Shown: piece after piece, positions 35,699 through 47,700 of the stretch
Layout of the letters: every line of letters begins with the position of its first letter
Numbering within the stretch: the stretch's first letter is position 1
Origin: Plantago major
Lineage: Eukaryota; Streptophyta; Magnoliopsida; Lamiales; Plantaginaceae
NCBI GenBank assembly: GCA_026545765.1
Contig: CM048844.1
Location: forward strand, 22,452,237-22,516,236
Direction of reading: 5' to 3'
DNA: 64,000 bases
The notes under the pieces: model-generated
What the model saw: only the letters and a program-made list of their open reading frames with translations
Told to the model about the DNA's origin: nothing
Databases searched by the model: none
Program-made: the position numbers and the translations under genes

Positions 35699-36112
35699 CT
35701 AGAGTGTGCGAACACGCTATGCGTGTTATTGTGGTATATTGTTACAAATCATAGAAAAATTATATGAATGTAAGTACTATTGTTGTTGTATTAGATTTTA
35801 GGTTAAATGCAATTGATGCATTTCAATTCAATTAAAGAATACAGAGAAGATTTATTGGTTTGTTGTTGTTTTTATTAATGACGAACTGATTTTGTTGGTT
35901 GATTTAGGGCTTGAAATTTAAATTATAAAGAAAATTTAATTTTTTTTATTGGTGAACTGATTTTGTTGAAGTTTTATTAGGGCTTAGAATTAGAATGATT
36001 AAATATAGTGGTATTTTGTAAATTAAGTCTAATTTATATATGTATTACAAATAAGTTCAATTTAACTTAAATTATGTACTCAATTGCACTAACTTCAATA
36101 GTTGTCCACTTT

Positions 36113-36163
<51 letters not shown>

Positions 36164-36170
36164 TATAATA
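35699..36170 (-). mobile_element. Possible small minus-strand Helitron
   Basis: On the minus strand the sequence reads AACACGC-ATA-GCGTGTT, then CGCACACT and CTAG followed by T, the Helitron 3' layout (hairpin, spacer, CTRR). About 400 bp away on the same strand TATATATATAAAAGTGGAC resembles the family 5' end. The exact 5' TC is blurred by a microsatellite. Confidence 0.4.
36112..36170. repeat. Compound TA/CA microsatellite
   Basis: A run of ta dinucleotides changes to ca and back to ta. Simple repeat. Confidence 0.9.
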
Positions 36171-36538
36171 TACTGTAAGTTGTTAATTAAATTATTAAAT
36201 ATTTATGAAGATCCTATCTATTCGTGTTTATCTATTCAGAAGATTGAGTTTTCTCTTAACCACTTTTGTTAATTTGTTTTTTTGAGGATTAATTATATTT
36301 AATCTACATTAGTTGGGTTTGCTTAAAAATAGAACCGCAAAGTAGTCAACGGAGGTAATATCCAGTATATCAATGAAGAAACTAATTGATTTGTTTCAAT
36401 GGAAAACTGAATGTTGTTGGTTAAATATAGAACTACCACGTCTAATGATAATCCCGTGTGGTCATATATATGCCTGTGTTGGTCACCCCCGAGTGTTAGT
36501 TTCGAGTTGCTTATTTCTCGAAACAGGAAGGTGTGTTA

Positions 36539-36786
36539 TACTCCCTCCATCCCTATTTCATTTACCCGTAGGGTCGGACACAAGTTTTAAAAAAAAAATG
36601 ATAAAGCAGGAGAGATAGTAATAAAGTATGAAAGAAATTGAATAAAGTAGGTTAAATAGTGCATAAAGTATGAGAGAGAGTGAATAAAGTAGGAGAGAGA
36701 GATTTTCCATTAATGGAAATGGGTAAATGAATTAGGGACGGATCAAAATGAAATACGGGTAAATGAAATGGGGACGAAGGGAGTAT
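36539..36786. mobile_element. Stowaway MITE
   Basis: TA-flanked; left end ctccctccatccctatttca, right end atggggacgaagggag. Long inner inverted match (tttcatttacccg / cgggtaaatgaaa). The body shares gtgaataaagtaggagag with 3777-4003. Confidence 0.8.
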
Positions 36787-37726
36787 ATACTACACTTTCT
36801 TTAGCATGCTGTATGTATTCATGCAACCATCCATCCCTATATTCATTCATGAAGGGAAAAGGCAACTTTGATCCACTTCTTCGGGGTGATTGTGACGCGC
36901 AATCACCACTTAGTAATCGTTGAGATTTTCAGTCCACAACTTTTGAAACTTGGCAAATTCGGACAAAACTTGCTTATATGGCGATTTATTTGATGATTTG
37001 GCTATCAAGGCACACTTAGTCAAGACTTTTGACTACCATGTCACTAATTGAGACACATGTCAACATGTCGTTTAATCTCGCATATATTTTGAATACTAAT
37101 TTTAAAATTAACTTTAAATTCTAAAAAAATGTGAAAAATTATAAATTGTTTTTTAATTTTTTTCCGATTTATGATATTAAAAAATTCTGATTTTTTTATT
37201 GAAAACATTTTGAAAATTAAATTTATAATTTTTATGTATTTTTGAGAATTTTATAATTTAAAATTAATTTTTTAAAAATATATGCCAGATTAAACGACAT
37301 CATGACACATGTCCCATTTTTTATGTATTAATGTTTTTCAAAAATACAAAAATACGGTGAAAATATGAAAATTGGCGGGAAAATAGCTCCTCCGACTGCC
37401 ACATCATCCGATTGATCGGAGTATTGAAATTCAATATAATTTTAATTGTAAAATATGTAATTTTGAATACCCCCAAATTTAATAAATCTTTTTTATAAGT
37501 AATATATTCGATAATTTTGGATTTCGTACCCCCTAACCCTCGGAAAATTTCCATATATAGAATTTCTCCCCTTCCCCCACCCCCTCATGAGGTTTAAATC
37601 ATGGGTCCATCCTGTGGATACTTACCATTTTTATGACAAAAAAAAAAAAAAAAAAAACAAATGTATGCAATTTTGCGGTTCGTATAATATTTTAGAAACA
37701 TTACAACAGGGATCAATTAACCTCCA

Positions 37727-37727
<1 letters not shown>
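36787..37727. other. AT-rich intergenic stretch, no gene seen
   Basis: Contains A/T-run-rich sequence with a 19-base A-run at 37639-37657. No credible frames. Confidence 0.5.
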
Positions 37728-37784
<57 letters not shown>

Positions 37785-37787
37785 GAT

Positions 37788-37858
<71 letters not shown>
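37728..37858. repeat. Long AT microsatellite
   Basis: Roughly 130 bp of alternating t and a with one short interruption (catagatacaaa). The Tyr/Ile open frame over it is an artefact of the repeat. Confidence 0.95.
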
Positions 37859-37861
<3 letters not shown>

Positions 37862-38154
37862 AGAGAGTGTAATAAAAGTTGTTAGGTTATTACGGCGTGA
37901 ACCCTCATATTAAAACTTCTCAAAACGGTGAGCACGGTGCCCCATTCTTACCATTCACATATAATTAACAAATATAAACTCCAACCCCGTTAATCAAATA
38001 TTCACCAAATCCCATTAATCAAACATACCACTGCGAGAGTTGTTGGGAACCAACCTATTAATTGTGTTTTATGCTTTTGTATATTATTTTGGTTCGGATG
38101 TGAGGAAACATGTATATGCTACTATTAACAGGTCAGGTAAGATAAGACCCGATA

Positions 38155-38370
38155 TAAATATATGCTATCAACCCGTCGGGTTCCGAACGGGTTAAGGTTG
38201 GATCTAGCCCCTTTCAAAGTATATCATTCACAATGAGTTGTATTTTTATTTTCGATAATTAGCATAAAAAACGACTCAATGATATATTATTGAATGAAAG
38301 AAAGACTAACCACCAATACCACAATAAATGTTGCTTACAAGTAAGTTTGACTGATTTATAAGCTATTAGT
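38155..38370 (+). repeat. Copy 1 of a dispersed direct repeat
   Basis: ccgtcgggttccgaac, gttaaggttggatc, cctttcaaag and atgagttgtatttttat recur in the same order at 41320-41500. The second copy lies just before a Helitron-like 3' end, so both may be Helitron 3' regions. Confidence 0.6.
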
Positions 38371-38847
38371 GAAATATGTAAACGCAAATGAGTCCTTCCC
38401 TTTACCTAACGATTATGATTATTCAAACTTGAGAACTCAGTAATTCGAAGAGTACATTAAACTCCAATGTGATAATTCTGAATTCTAATGTCAAATCAAC
38501 GCTAAGAATGAAATAATTTCAACTCGAGAACTATATTCAAAGAGTAAACCACAATATATGGAGAAAAACAGATCTCTAATTAATAATGATTCAATTTAAA
38601 GAGAAAAATCAACTATAAGATGAAATAATTCTAAAATTGGGACTCAATGCGTGGAGCCCAACCCTAATGATTAGACCAGTCCCACTTGAAAATTCAATTT
38701 GAATGTCAAACAAATTCAAAGAATGAGATTATTCCAACTTAGAACTTTGAGAATGGAATATGTCATACTTGGGAACTTAGGTTTTGTTCTCTCACCCGAA
38801 CAGAACAAAACCAAACTCAACTGAATTGTATTATGAAAAACAACTAA

Positions 38848-39047
38848 GGCTGTGTTCTTTTCATCTGAAAATTCTTTAATATCAGTTCAGTTCAGTTTTG
38901 CTTAGTTGTTTTTAATACTACAATTCAGTTCAAATAAATTCATATATGTTTTGTTTAGACTAAGACAACGGAGCCTAACAGAGCTGAACTAAATGAGTCT
39001 GAACTGAACTGATCTAAAATGAATTTTCAGATGAAGAGAACAAGGCC
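38848..39047. mobile_element. MITE, PIF/Harbinger-like, 200 bp
   Basis: Terminal inverted repeats: GGCTGTGTTCTTTTCATCTG and, inward from the right, GGCCTTGTTCTCTTCATCTG, both continuing AAAATTC. The flanking triplets are taa and tta, near the TWA target of Harbinger elements but not identical. Interior non-coding, with cagttcagttcagt repeats. Confidence 0.65.
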
Positions 39048-39270
39048 TTACTTTGAAGGGAAAAATCAAGTCTAAAAATGATTTAATTGCAACTTGAAAA
39101 CTCAATTCGAACGCCAAACCAACTTTGAAGTGTGATAAATCAAACTCGAGAACTATACTAAATAGTAAAATACAATATATGAAAAAATATTGAAAGAAAT
39201 ATATATGAAGGGTAGAGTAATCTAAGAAAAATGTATTTAGTGAGTATTCCACACTATATGTAAATACTTA

Positions 39271-39540
39271 GGATGCAATGCCTCAAAATTTTTTGAGAGC
39301 TTAAAGGATTGTGAATGCTACGCATATCAATAAGGTGCACCTTTCTTTTCAGGAATTCACTCATAAGAACTCAATAGTTAAGCGTGAAAACCATTTGAAA
39401 GTTTTGCGTACGCGCATGAGTGAAGATAAATTGCGCGGGAAAAGACATATTTTGGTACAGTGGTCCCAACATATCACCGGGAAAGCAGACCATGCAAAGT
39501 TCCATCACAAGCCCGCTAGGGGATGGGTCCCAAAGGTTTA
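39271..39540 (+). mobile_element. Cassandra LTR, first of a tandem run
   Basis: Carries the 5S-like aagaactcaatagttaagcg and the family tail (cagtggtcccaacatatcac, ggggatgggt). It ends directly against the next LTR without an internal region between. Confidence 0.75.
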
Positions 39541-40227
39541 GATAAGTTTCAAAAAACATAAAGAGATTGAGAATGACACTCATACCAGCAGGGTGCCCCT
39601 TTCTTTTCAGAAATCCATCAATAATAACTCCAAAGTTAAGCGTGCTTGCTCCAGAGAAAAGAGCAATCCTGGTGCTTTCCTGCCATCGGGGTTACTCATG
39701 GGTGCAAGGATGTTTTTCAATGTGCACACGAGTGATGACATAATGCGCAGGAGAAGACACATGTTGGTAATGTGGGGCCACACCCCAGCTTATAGGGTTG
39801 GGCATCCACCCACAATAAAGGGACAGTGCGTTATAAATGGTATCAAAGCCGTGCCAACCCAAACACCATAATGGGTAGACGGTTGGTCCAGACAAGGTGT
39901 AACAGGGGTGTGCACAATTTAAGAGGGGGTTAATGTAACGCCCCACAGTGTTAGATAGTTTTAGAGTGTTTGAAAGGATTGAGAAAACTACTCATGTCAA
40001 CAATGTGTTTGGGAATCTATCCAAAAGAACTCCATAGTTAAACGTGTTTGCTCATAAGCAATTTTATGGTGGGTGATCTACAGTGAAGTATCGCGGTGCT
40101 CGCACGAGGCAAAGTGGGCGGGAATGTACATGTATTAGTACATTAGACAAGCATATCACTCGGGGGCAATCCAAGAGTAACTGTACGTGTCGGTCCAAAG
40201 ATCCTCCACAAGGGGATGGGTGTTACA
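39541..40227 (+). mobile_element. Cassandra TRIM with both LTRs
   Basis: 5' LTR about 39541-39835 (its first bases are lost at the junction with the preceding LTR), primer site TGGTATCAAAGCC at 39838-39850, about 80 bp of non-coding interior, polypurine tract AAGAGGGGGTTAA ending at 39933, and 3' LTR 39934-40227 from TGTAACGCCCCAC to GGGTGTTACA. Both LTRs contain the 5S-like core (39626-39655; 40025-40076, gaactccatagttaaacgtg then atggtgggtgatc). Cassandra carries no genes and depends on other elements for mobility. Confidence 0.88.
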
Positions 40228-40739
40228 TATATATATGAACTCCAAAAAATGAATATTTTGAACTTCAAAACTCAGTGAGAAGGTAAATTACATAACTCTA
40301 CATGTATAAATGATTAAAAAATCCTGTTATAAATTCAAGAGCAAACTTTTTTCTATACATGCAGGGACACCGTTTTGGTCATCTCGACCTATATCTTACT
40401 ACAATGATTTTTATTATTTTACTTTTATAGAGTTGGGTTCTATTCAACCCGAATCAACGCCGTCTGAAATAATGATGTTCAGGTCCAGTCTAATACTCGA
40501 ACATGATCCATACCTAACAAGACTCGACCACAAATAGTTATGATTGAGTTAGTAATAATTAATTTTTTTCCCGCATATACAGTCGAGGTAGTAAAACTAT
40601 ATCTTCAATCTTTTGTGTTCTTTCTTGATCTCTAGGACGTGACAGGCTGGGAGGCGGGAAAACTCTCTCCGATATTTTCTCAACTTTCTTAATCCATAAT
40701 GGGGGGGAGGGGGAGTGAGTCATGTGGATGAAAAAATAT
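40228..40739. other. Stretch between Cassandra and the minisatellite
   Basis: No gene seen; short frames at 40310-40537 and 40559-40900 have no recognisable features. Confidence 0.5.
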
Positions 40740-41300
40740 TCGTTGCATGTGAAATTATATGTTTTTAGAGTAATAATTTTGCTGTTTTGGAAGGGTGACA
40801 CATATAATCTCGGGCAGTGGAAAAAAAACAACTGTAACACCACGAAATTATGTTTGTATTTTTTTTTTCTTTTTGTGTGTGTATGTGGTGGAGTGACCAC
40901 ATAACACCGTGGGGTTGTTGAGACATCCCTATTGTATACTTTGTATTTTATTTTGATTCAGTGTGAGGGTGGAGTGGTAGAAGAAAAAACAACTGTTACG
41001 TGTAAAATTATGTTATGCTTTCAAAATAATATGTTTTGTATTTCTTGTGGGGGTAATCGCGGGGATTGTTGGGAACTGGGTTGTAGAAAGAAAATAAAAC
41101 AACCATTGCATGTAAAATTATGTTTTTAGAATTTTTTTGTGATTTTTATGTGGGTGAAACATACTATCGCAAAAATTGTTGGGAGCTGGGGGTTGGAAAA
41201 AACCAAACGTAATATGTGAAATTATTTTCGTATTAAAATTTTATTTGTGTGTGTTTGTTTGCGGTGACCACATAACACCGCGCGGGGAGGGGGGGTTACG
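40740..41300. repeat. Degenerate minisatellite, about four units
   Basis: Units of roughly 130-170 bp share aacaactgttacgtgtaaaa-like, ttatgtttttagaat-like and attgttgggaactgg-like segments, plus ggtgaccacataacaccg at 40894 and 41257. Helitrons often have such minisatellites, consistent with the 3' end at 41587. Confidence 0.65.
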
Positions 41301-41319
41301 GTAGTACATGAGGCAAAAT

Positions 41320-41500
41320 ATATGTTATCAGTCCGTCGGGTCCCGAACAAGTTAAGGTTGGATCCACTCCTTTCAAAGCATATTCGTCATCATGAGTCGT
41401 ATTTTTACCTTTTTTTATAGTTAATATACATAAAGTCTTAATGATAATACTACCGACTTACACCACGACCAACGTTGTTTACATGAATTTGACTATCTTA
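41320..41500 (+). repeat. Copy 2 of the dispersed direct repeat
   Basis: Counterpart of 38155-38370, with the same word order and moderate divergence. Confidence 0.6.
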
Positions 41501-41559
41501 TTTTCTCGATTAATTTATTTTATCATCCCCTTTTTATTTATTATGAAAAGTAAATTATA

Positions 41560-41587
41560 CCGTGGCATCGCCACGGGTTAGTACTAG
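41560..41587 (+). mobile_element. Helitron 3' terminus
   Basis: Hairpin CCGTGGC-ATC-GCCACGG followed by GTTAGTA and CTAG, then T. This is the canonical plant Helitron 3' end. The 5' end is uncertain: candidates at 34334 and 34578 would make a 7-kb element with nested Cassandra and MITE insertions. Confidence 0.75.
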
Positions 41588-43568
41588 TAAGTATGTAATC
41601 CCCTTCTTTTAACTTACTTGGCCAAGTAATTAATAATAAAGTTTTTTAATAATTTTAAGAAAATAATGAACCTCACGAATCACGATTCAACGGTTCTTAA
41701 CCACCTGGAACCCTAATCATCGATTGAAGATACTGAACCGAAATCAACGATAGGATTAATTTCTCTTATAGTTGAAGTGTTTGTAGGAAATGGAACCGCA
41801 TTTCATCTAACGTCTAAATATGAAAATTCTCCCCTCGACCAGATATATGACTAATTTTAAACGCATCAATCATGCCCGTTTTTAACACCTCAAATGCATC
41901 AAGTGTGGTGAAGTACCAACCCCGAAGATTGGGTGAGCTCCATATGTTTTAACAGAAAAAAAAAAAAAAAAAAACAAAAAGTCACATATAGTACTAGTAA
42001 TTTTCAATTATTTTTCCAAATTAATAGAATATAGTAATTTTTTTTTTTAAGGAGACTCATCCTAATTATTTCCGCATATTTTACATTTGTTACTGCTCAC
42101 TTCGCCTGATAAACATACTCATGAAAAAACAAATTTATCGTAGATCTTCTTTTCTCTAAATAAGGCACACTGTGATAGGGATATGTTGGATATGATTTAG
42201 GTGAAAGAATTAAGATATAGAATTGAGAAGTGGAAATTATCCTCTCTAACATTATGGTCATGGGGGGACATTATAATATTGTAAAATATTTAAGAAGCTT
42301 CATATGAAGGTGTACATTTCTTGGGATATAGCTTTCACCAGTCCAGAAGAAAGTGTTTAATTTTCCAAGCACATGATATTGGTTAATTAGAGAGGGACAT
42401 CTTGCTTCATTATTCAAGTCAAAATTTGTTGAAGCACTATGTATATACTATTCAAGAAGAGTAAATATCAAGATCAATTTCAGATGTGACATCTCTAAGT
42501 TCATTCAAGCTAGCTTCTTAAACCCGTATAATTAGTAATTAATGTTAATTATGTGAACTTAAATCAAATATCAGTATATCACACACTAACTTAGCTTGAG
42601 ATATAGTATTATTACTCCCCGTTTCACTAAAAGTATTATAATTTTCCGTTTTAAACGTTTCACTAAAATTGTTACATTTCCTTTTATGGAAATTAGTTTA
42701 TAATAAAACTCATTTCTAACCACACATTTTCGGATCACATAAACTTTTCAACTCAATTAATATTTTCTTTACCACATATTTTTGGGGACCACATACTTCT
42801 ATACATTTTCCTTAAAAATTGTGTCTAACACAATTGTTTCAATTTTAGTAAAACGGAGGGAGTATTAATTATGTCTAGATTCATCTTAATTGACCGTTTA
42901 AAATTGAAATTGTAGGTGATTTATGTTAGAGTCTAGATTCAGTTTGACTCGTTTAAAAAAATGAGTCCGAAATAGAACTCAATATCAATTATGAAATAAA
43001 TTTATAAGAATTACCAAAAGATAGAATTGAGAAAGCTTTATAAAGTATAAGTTGACAAAAATACGTGTTATCAACTTAAATTTGACTAGCCTTTTTAGGT
43101 AAACGTGCATAAAATATAGCTCGAGCTTGACTCTTTTTCTAATCAAGTGAGCAAAACTCGAATCTTTAACAAATCGAATCTGAGTAATTATTAAGGTTCG
43201 ACTCGCACTAACACCACATTATGAAGTCCAAAGAGTAGTAGTCTACCTAGTGAGTCTAATCTAGTTAGACTATGAGTGTAACCTAAGTAGAAATCCAACG
43301 CCTCATTTCCCCCAATTTTATAGGTCACACACTAGATTATAGAATGACGTACACTTCACCAATTTAATTATAATAGATACACATATCATGCAACTATATA
43401 TTAGTAACATTGATCACACAAAGGAAAACAGAAAACTTATGTATCCTTTATAAAATAATTTATAAAAACAGTAATGATTAATTTGGAGAAAGGTGAACAA
43501 CACAAGTTATATATATAGAGGTTTTACAAGCTAAGTGATAGACAATGTTGTTTTCTTGATATGTTCAA
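41588..43568. other. Upstream region of the MYB gene
   Basis: Holds the MITE at 42611-42866, a 20-base A-run at 41956-41975 and AT-rich sequence. A sequence ttatatatatag at 43508-43519, 50-60 bases before the MYB ATG, is a TATA-box candidate. Confidence 0.5.
42611..42866. mobile_element. Stowaway MITE
   Basis: TA-flanked; left end ctccccgtttcactaaaagt, right end ttttagtaaaacggagggag, inverted. The right half also matches 29505-29560. Confidence 0.8.
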
Positions 43569-44720
43569 ATGGGCCACCATTGTTGCAGCAAAGCTAAAGT
43601 TAAGAGGGGTCTCTGGTCTCCTGAAGAAGACGAAAAGCTTGTCAAACATATCACCTCCCATGGCCATGGCTGTTGGAGCTCTGTTCCTAAATTAGCAGGT
43701 CTGTTCTAACCTTCGATTATATGCATTTTGACAACTTATTCGTTAATTTGTCATAATGATCGATAATACTAGTCAGGGGCAGAACTAGGAATGACACCGG
43801 GAGGTCCCCCGGCCTAAGTGGAATTGTATTACTTATTTCAATAATAGCATTTCGCCCTGCCTAAATTTTACGGACCTACAGGACTGCAGAGGTGCGGAAA
43901 GAGCTGCCGACTCAGGTGGATAAATTACCTGAGGCCAGACCTGAAGAGGGGCTCGTTCAATGAGCAAGAGGAGCGAACGATCATAGATGTGCACCGGATA
44001 TTGGGCAACAGGTGGGCTCAGATAGCGAAGCACTTGCCTGGCAGGACCGATAACGAAGTGAAGAATTTCTGGAATTCTTGCATCAAGAAGAAGCTCATGG
44101 CTCAAGGGTTGGATCCAAACACTCATAATCTCCTTTCTGTTTCTTCCAAATCCAATTTTAACCCCTCTAAGACTAAAAACAATTCCTCACAAGAGAAATT
44201 CACTATAGAGACGACTACTGCTGCTACTGCTACGACTACCACTGCTACCACCGCACTGCATGCCTCCATAGATATGAAGTCACTAATACTCAGTGCCGAG
44301 GCCTTAAATAACCGAAAGCCAATGTCGGGATTGATCACAAGCAGTTCGGACTACAATCAAAATGTTTTGGATTTCACACACAATTGTTCAAGGGAAAGTA
44401 CTCCAATGTTCAATGCTGCGTCCAGTTTCAGTATGATGAATGATACTTGCATGAATTGGAATTCAGGAATTGAATTGCCTTTTGGTCAGCAGCAGCAGCA
44501 ACAGCAACAGCAACAGTTACAGCACCAAATGCCACAACAGATATGTGATGATGAGCTAATGATAGCAGCAGCCTGTGTTGATCATCATCTTGCAGTTGCG
44601 AATACATTTGACGGTGCTACTAACTTTGATTTCGCGTTCATGGATTCGACAATGGTGCAGCCGAGTGTTTACAGCTGTGGCATCAATTCTTTGAGTGATC
44701 AACTTGCCTGGGATTGTTAA
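43569..44720 (+). CDS. R2R3-MYB transcription factor, MYB26-like
   Basis: Two exons, 43569-43698 and 43882-44720, joined GCAG|GTCTGT...CTACAG|GACTG in one frame: 322 residues. Residues 1-14 read [15 protein letters not shown]2 ([15 protein letters not shown] to [18 protein letters not shown]) and R3 ([20 protein letters not shown] to [19 protein letters not shown]) hold the regularly spaced tryptophans that bind DNA. Only the first of the two usual plant MYB introns is present, as in the MYB26/MYB46/MYB61 groups; the R3 wording [20 protein letters not shown] best fits MYB26, which controls secondary wall thickening in anthers. That role is inferred. The C-terminal part has a Thr/Ala-rich run and a Gln run of ten encoded by CAG/CAA (about 44489-44518), likely part of an activation region. 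Nuclear. Confidence 0.93.
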
Positions 44721-47700
44721 GTACTAGGAGATGGCATGTTCTGTGTTCATTCTTGATGAATTGTTGGTTATCTTTTGTTCATTTGTAATATTTGCTAAAT
44801 TGATCATTCATACTATACACATAGAAATTAAGTTCAGGAGCAAGCATCTGTTTTACTTGTATATTGAATTTAATGCCATGGATCTTTGATTATTATAGTT
44901 GATTTTTACTGACTAGATTATACTCAAACGTGTAATATTGCTCATGGGATCTTGTCCTTTTTTTTTTGCAAAGTTATATTTTCCATGCATGTTGGTTGTA
45001 ACTTTTAAATATGGGAAAAATTACATTTACATCCCCTATATTATGCAGTTTTTAAGAAAACCTCCTGGCTATAATTGAACTCTGTTAACTCTTTACATTT
45101 CAATCCCTTACTGTCCAATTTTTTTTACATCAGAAGCCGCGGGTCCAATTTTGACTATTAGTCAACAAAAGAAGAAGAGAAAAAGTCAACGGAAAAAAGA
45201 TTAATGACGTCGTAAATCTATTTCCGAATGTAGCTATTGGATTCGGCTCCAAGCCCTTTCCGAGGTCTCCTTAATTCTTCTCTTCTCATTCTAAATATAT
45301 TGAATTGGCGAACCCGAGACTTCCACAATGTGCACGGGTTGTGGTTCAAGCTCGGATTGGTGTTTGATTCCTTTATATAGGTAGTGCGTCGGTGAGTTGT
45401 TACTTGAATTGATCAGTTAATTAATGAGGTTGTTCCTACATGTCAATACTAATGTATGAATTTATTGGACGATAACGTATAATAATTAGTCACCACCCCA
45501 AGAGGGAAGGCACATGATCCCAATCACCCTCAATTCAAACGGCCCCTACAAAAATTCTATGCCATTAAAGATTTATGGACTGCTAGTTTATGTCCAAGTT
45601 GAAGGTTCGAGACAAATTACACCTACCTCTCCAAGAGCTATGTAATGAACCGTTCTAAGGGCTGAGGTCCAACATTTTAATTCGACGCGTTTACTTATGG
45701 ATTCTTCTTCAGGTGATGTATACACATGTTATTTTCCCATTCGTATGTATTATCAGTTGGTCACCTACGCACCTTATTAGTACTTTAAAGTAGTATGATT
45801 AGTATGACTAGCATTCTTGGGGACTAAACTTCACACCTTAATTAATGCAAAGAGGATTACCTTTATCAAAATGATCAACTATGTTCAACAATCACATAAT
45901 TTCGATTGAACTTGCTAAGCATTACAAATTTCAGTAATAAATTAGGAACAAATTAATCTGTTTATAACATGTGTCCGACCATTAGCCTATTTACACATGA
46001 TTGTTGAGACCACCTCATGAGCTTATGATTCCATAATTTAGGTCAGATTCTTTTGAAATGTACGCAATCTAGGAAAATTGACTAAGGATTGAAAAAGGCA
46101 AACACAGTGATAAAATAGATAGACTGTCGATTGAATGTTGCGACTGACTTTTAAATTAAGCCAATCAGAAGAGAAAAAGGCATGTCGGAAAGAAGGGTAC
46201 TCAAAAGGCATCCAGGATAAATCAACTTAATCCGCGCGGAGATACTACTGTAGTAAACATTGTCGGTGTTTTGGCCTATATGAAGTTTCCTAATCCCGCG
46301 TGAGCCTATTATTCGCCCAAAAATTTAATCCCCTCGACAAATCGTTATTTCATAACTTTCGGGGAACAATACCACCAACCCCGATTTTGATGTCTTTATT
46401 AGATACCAGATAGATAGTGCCATTGATTTGAGATATTGATAAGTGAATACAAGTTTAATGCTCGACTTAGTGAGTATAAAGGATTTCATCATTCAAAGTT
46501 CAAACCTCGATTTAGAGTTTGGTTTGGGTTAGCCAAATCCTAATTTGAGATCCGTACGAAAAATTCAATCAAGCTCACATTCACATTATACTAAGATTAA
46601 TTAAAAAATGAAATTATGTGAAGTATATTTTTATTCTGTTAGCCTGGTGAATCAAGCCAAGTTTCGGCCTGATTGAGCTCAACTTGTTTGTAGGTTAGAG
46701 GCCTTGAGCTTCATGATGGAGACAAATTAACATTCCAAGCTGATTAACTAAACCTAAGTCGGGATACTTAAGCTTGGCTGGTTGTTAGTGAGCTTTGGCA
46801 CTGTATGAAACTAAAAGTCATACCAAACTAAACCAAGTTTTGAGTGAACTTTATCGAGTTTAGCTTGTACGTAAGTGAGTGAGCTTGAGCTTGACAAAGC
46901 TGAACATAGTCGAACTCGAGCTCATTCACAAATGATGCCATGCCCGTGAACTTGTCTCGTGTTCCTAGGCCGATCAGGAAAGTCTGAGGCCCATTTTTAC
47001 CACCTAGTTCCAATGGAGTATTTACAAAAGTTCTTTCCAAGAAACCACCATATATTTTTTATACATTTTGCACCAAACTTGACAAAAACAAAGATTAAAG
47101 TATGTTTCTCATCTAGTCTAGTCTTCTATTTGAATACCAAAAACTCTCAAGTTTTACCTGTACATAACTTTAAATTACTACAGTGTTAACCAAATTAAAC
47201 ACTGTTTTAATATAACCTGCTTTTGGAAAAGCATTTCGTTAAATCGGTTGATTAAACCGTTAAATCAAAAGTGACTTCCCTTTCCTGATTAACTTTCTAA
47301 TCCACAAGGGAATGTCGTTTCACTACTCAAGTGTTTCCAAATCCAACTTACACTGTTGTTTTCTCTATAAAATTAAATACATTGCAATCTGAAAAAATTA
47401 CTATATATCCGCAGGCTGTTTATTACCCAGTTTAATTTGTTTATTTGAAAAATACAATTTCTTCAAAGCAAGCTACAAATAGTTTATATTTAAGAGCGCT
47501 TTTATACCCACAAAATGTACATTTACATTTGACAAAAAATCGTAAGAACTCGAATGTTAAGTGTGCGTGTTATAATCGCAAAAAATAGATTATATGTATC
47601 GGTTTGCAGCCTGCAGGTCTTGGAATATTTGCATCAGCCTAATAATTCAGATCTCGATTGATTAGTGTTCGAATCGTTAATGGAAAACTTTTATCTTCCA

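Noticed and set aside
37587..37859. 90-codon open frame rich in Tyr/Ile
   Set aside because: It is the translation of the AT microsatellite and has no coding features.
40020..40100. Genuine 5S rRNA gene
   Set aside because: Only part of the 5S sequence is present, diverged, and inside Cassandra LTR ends.
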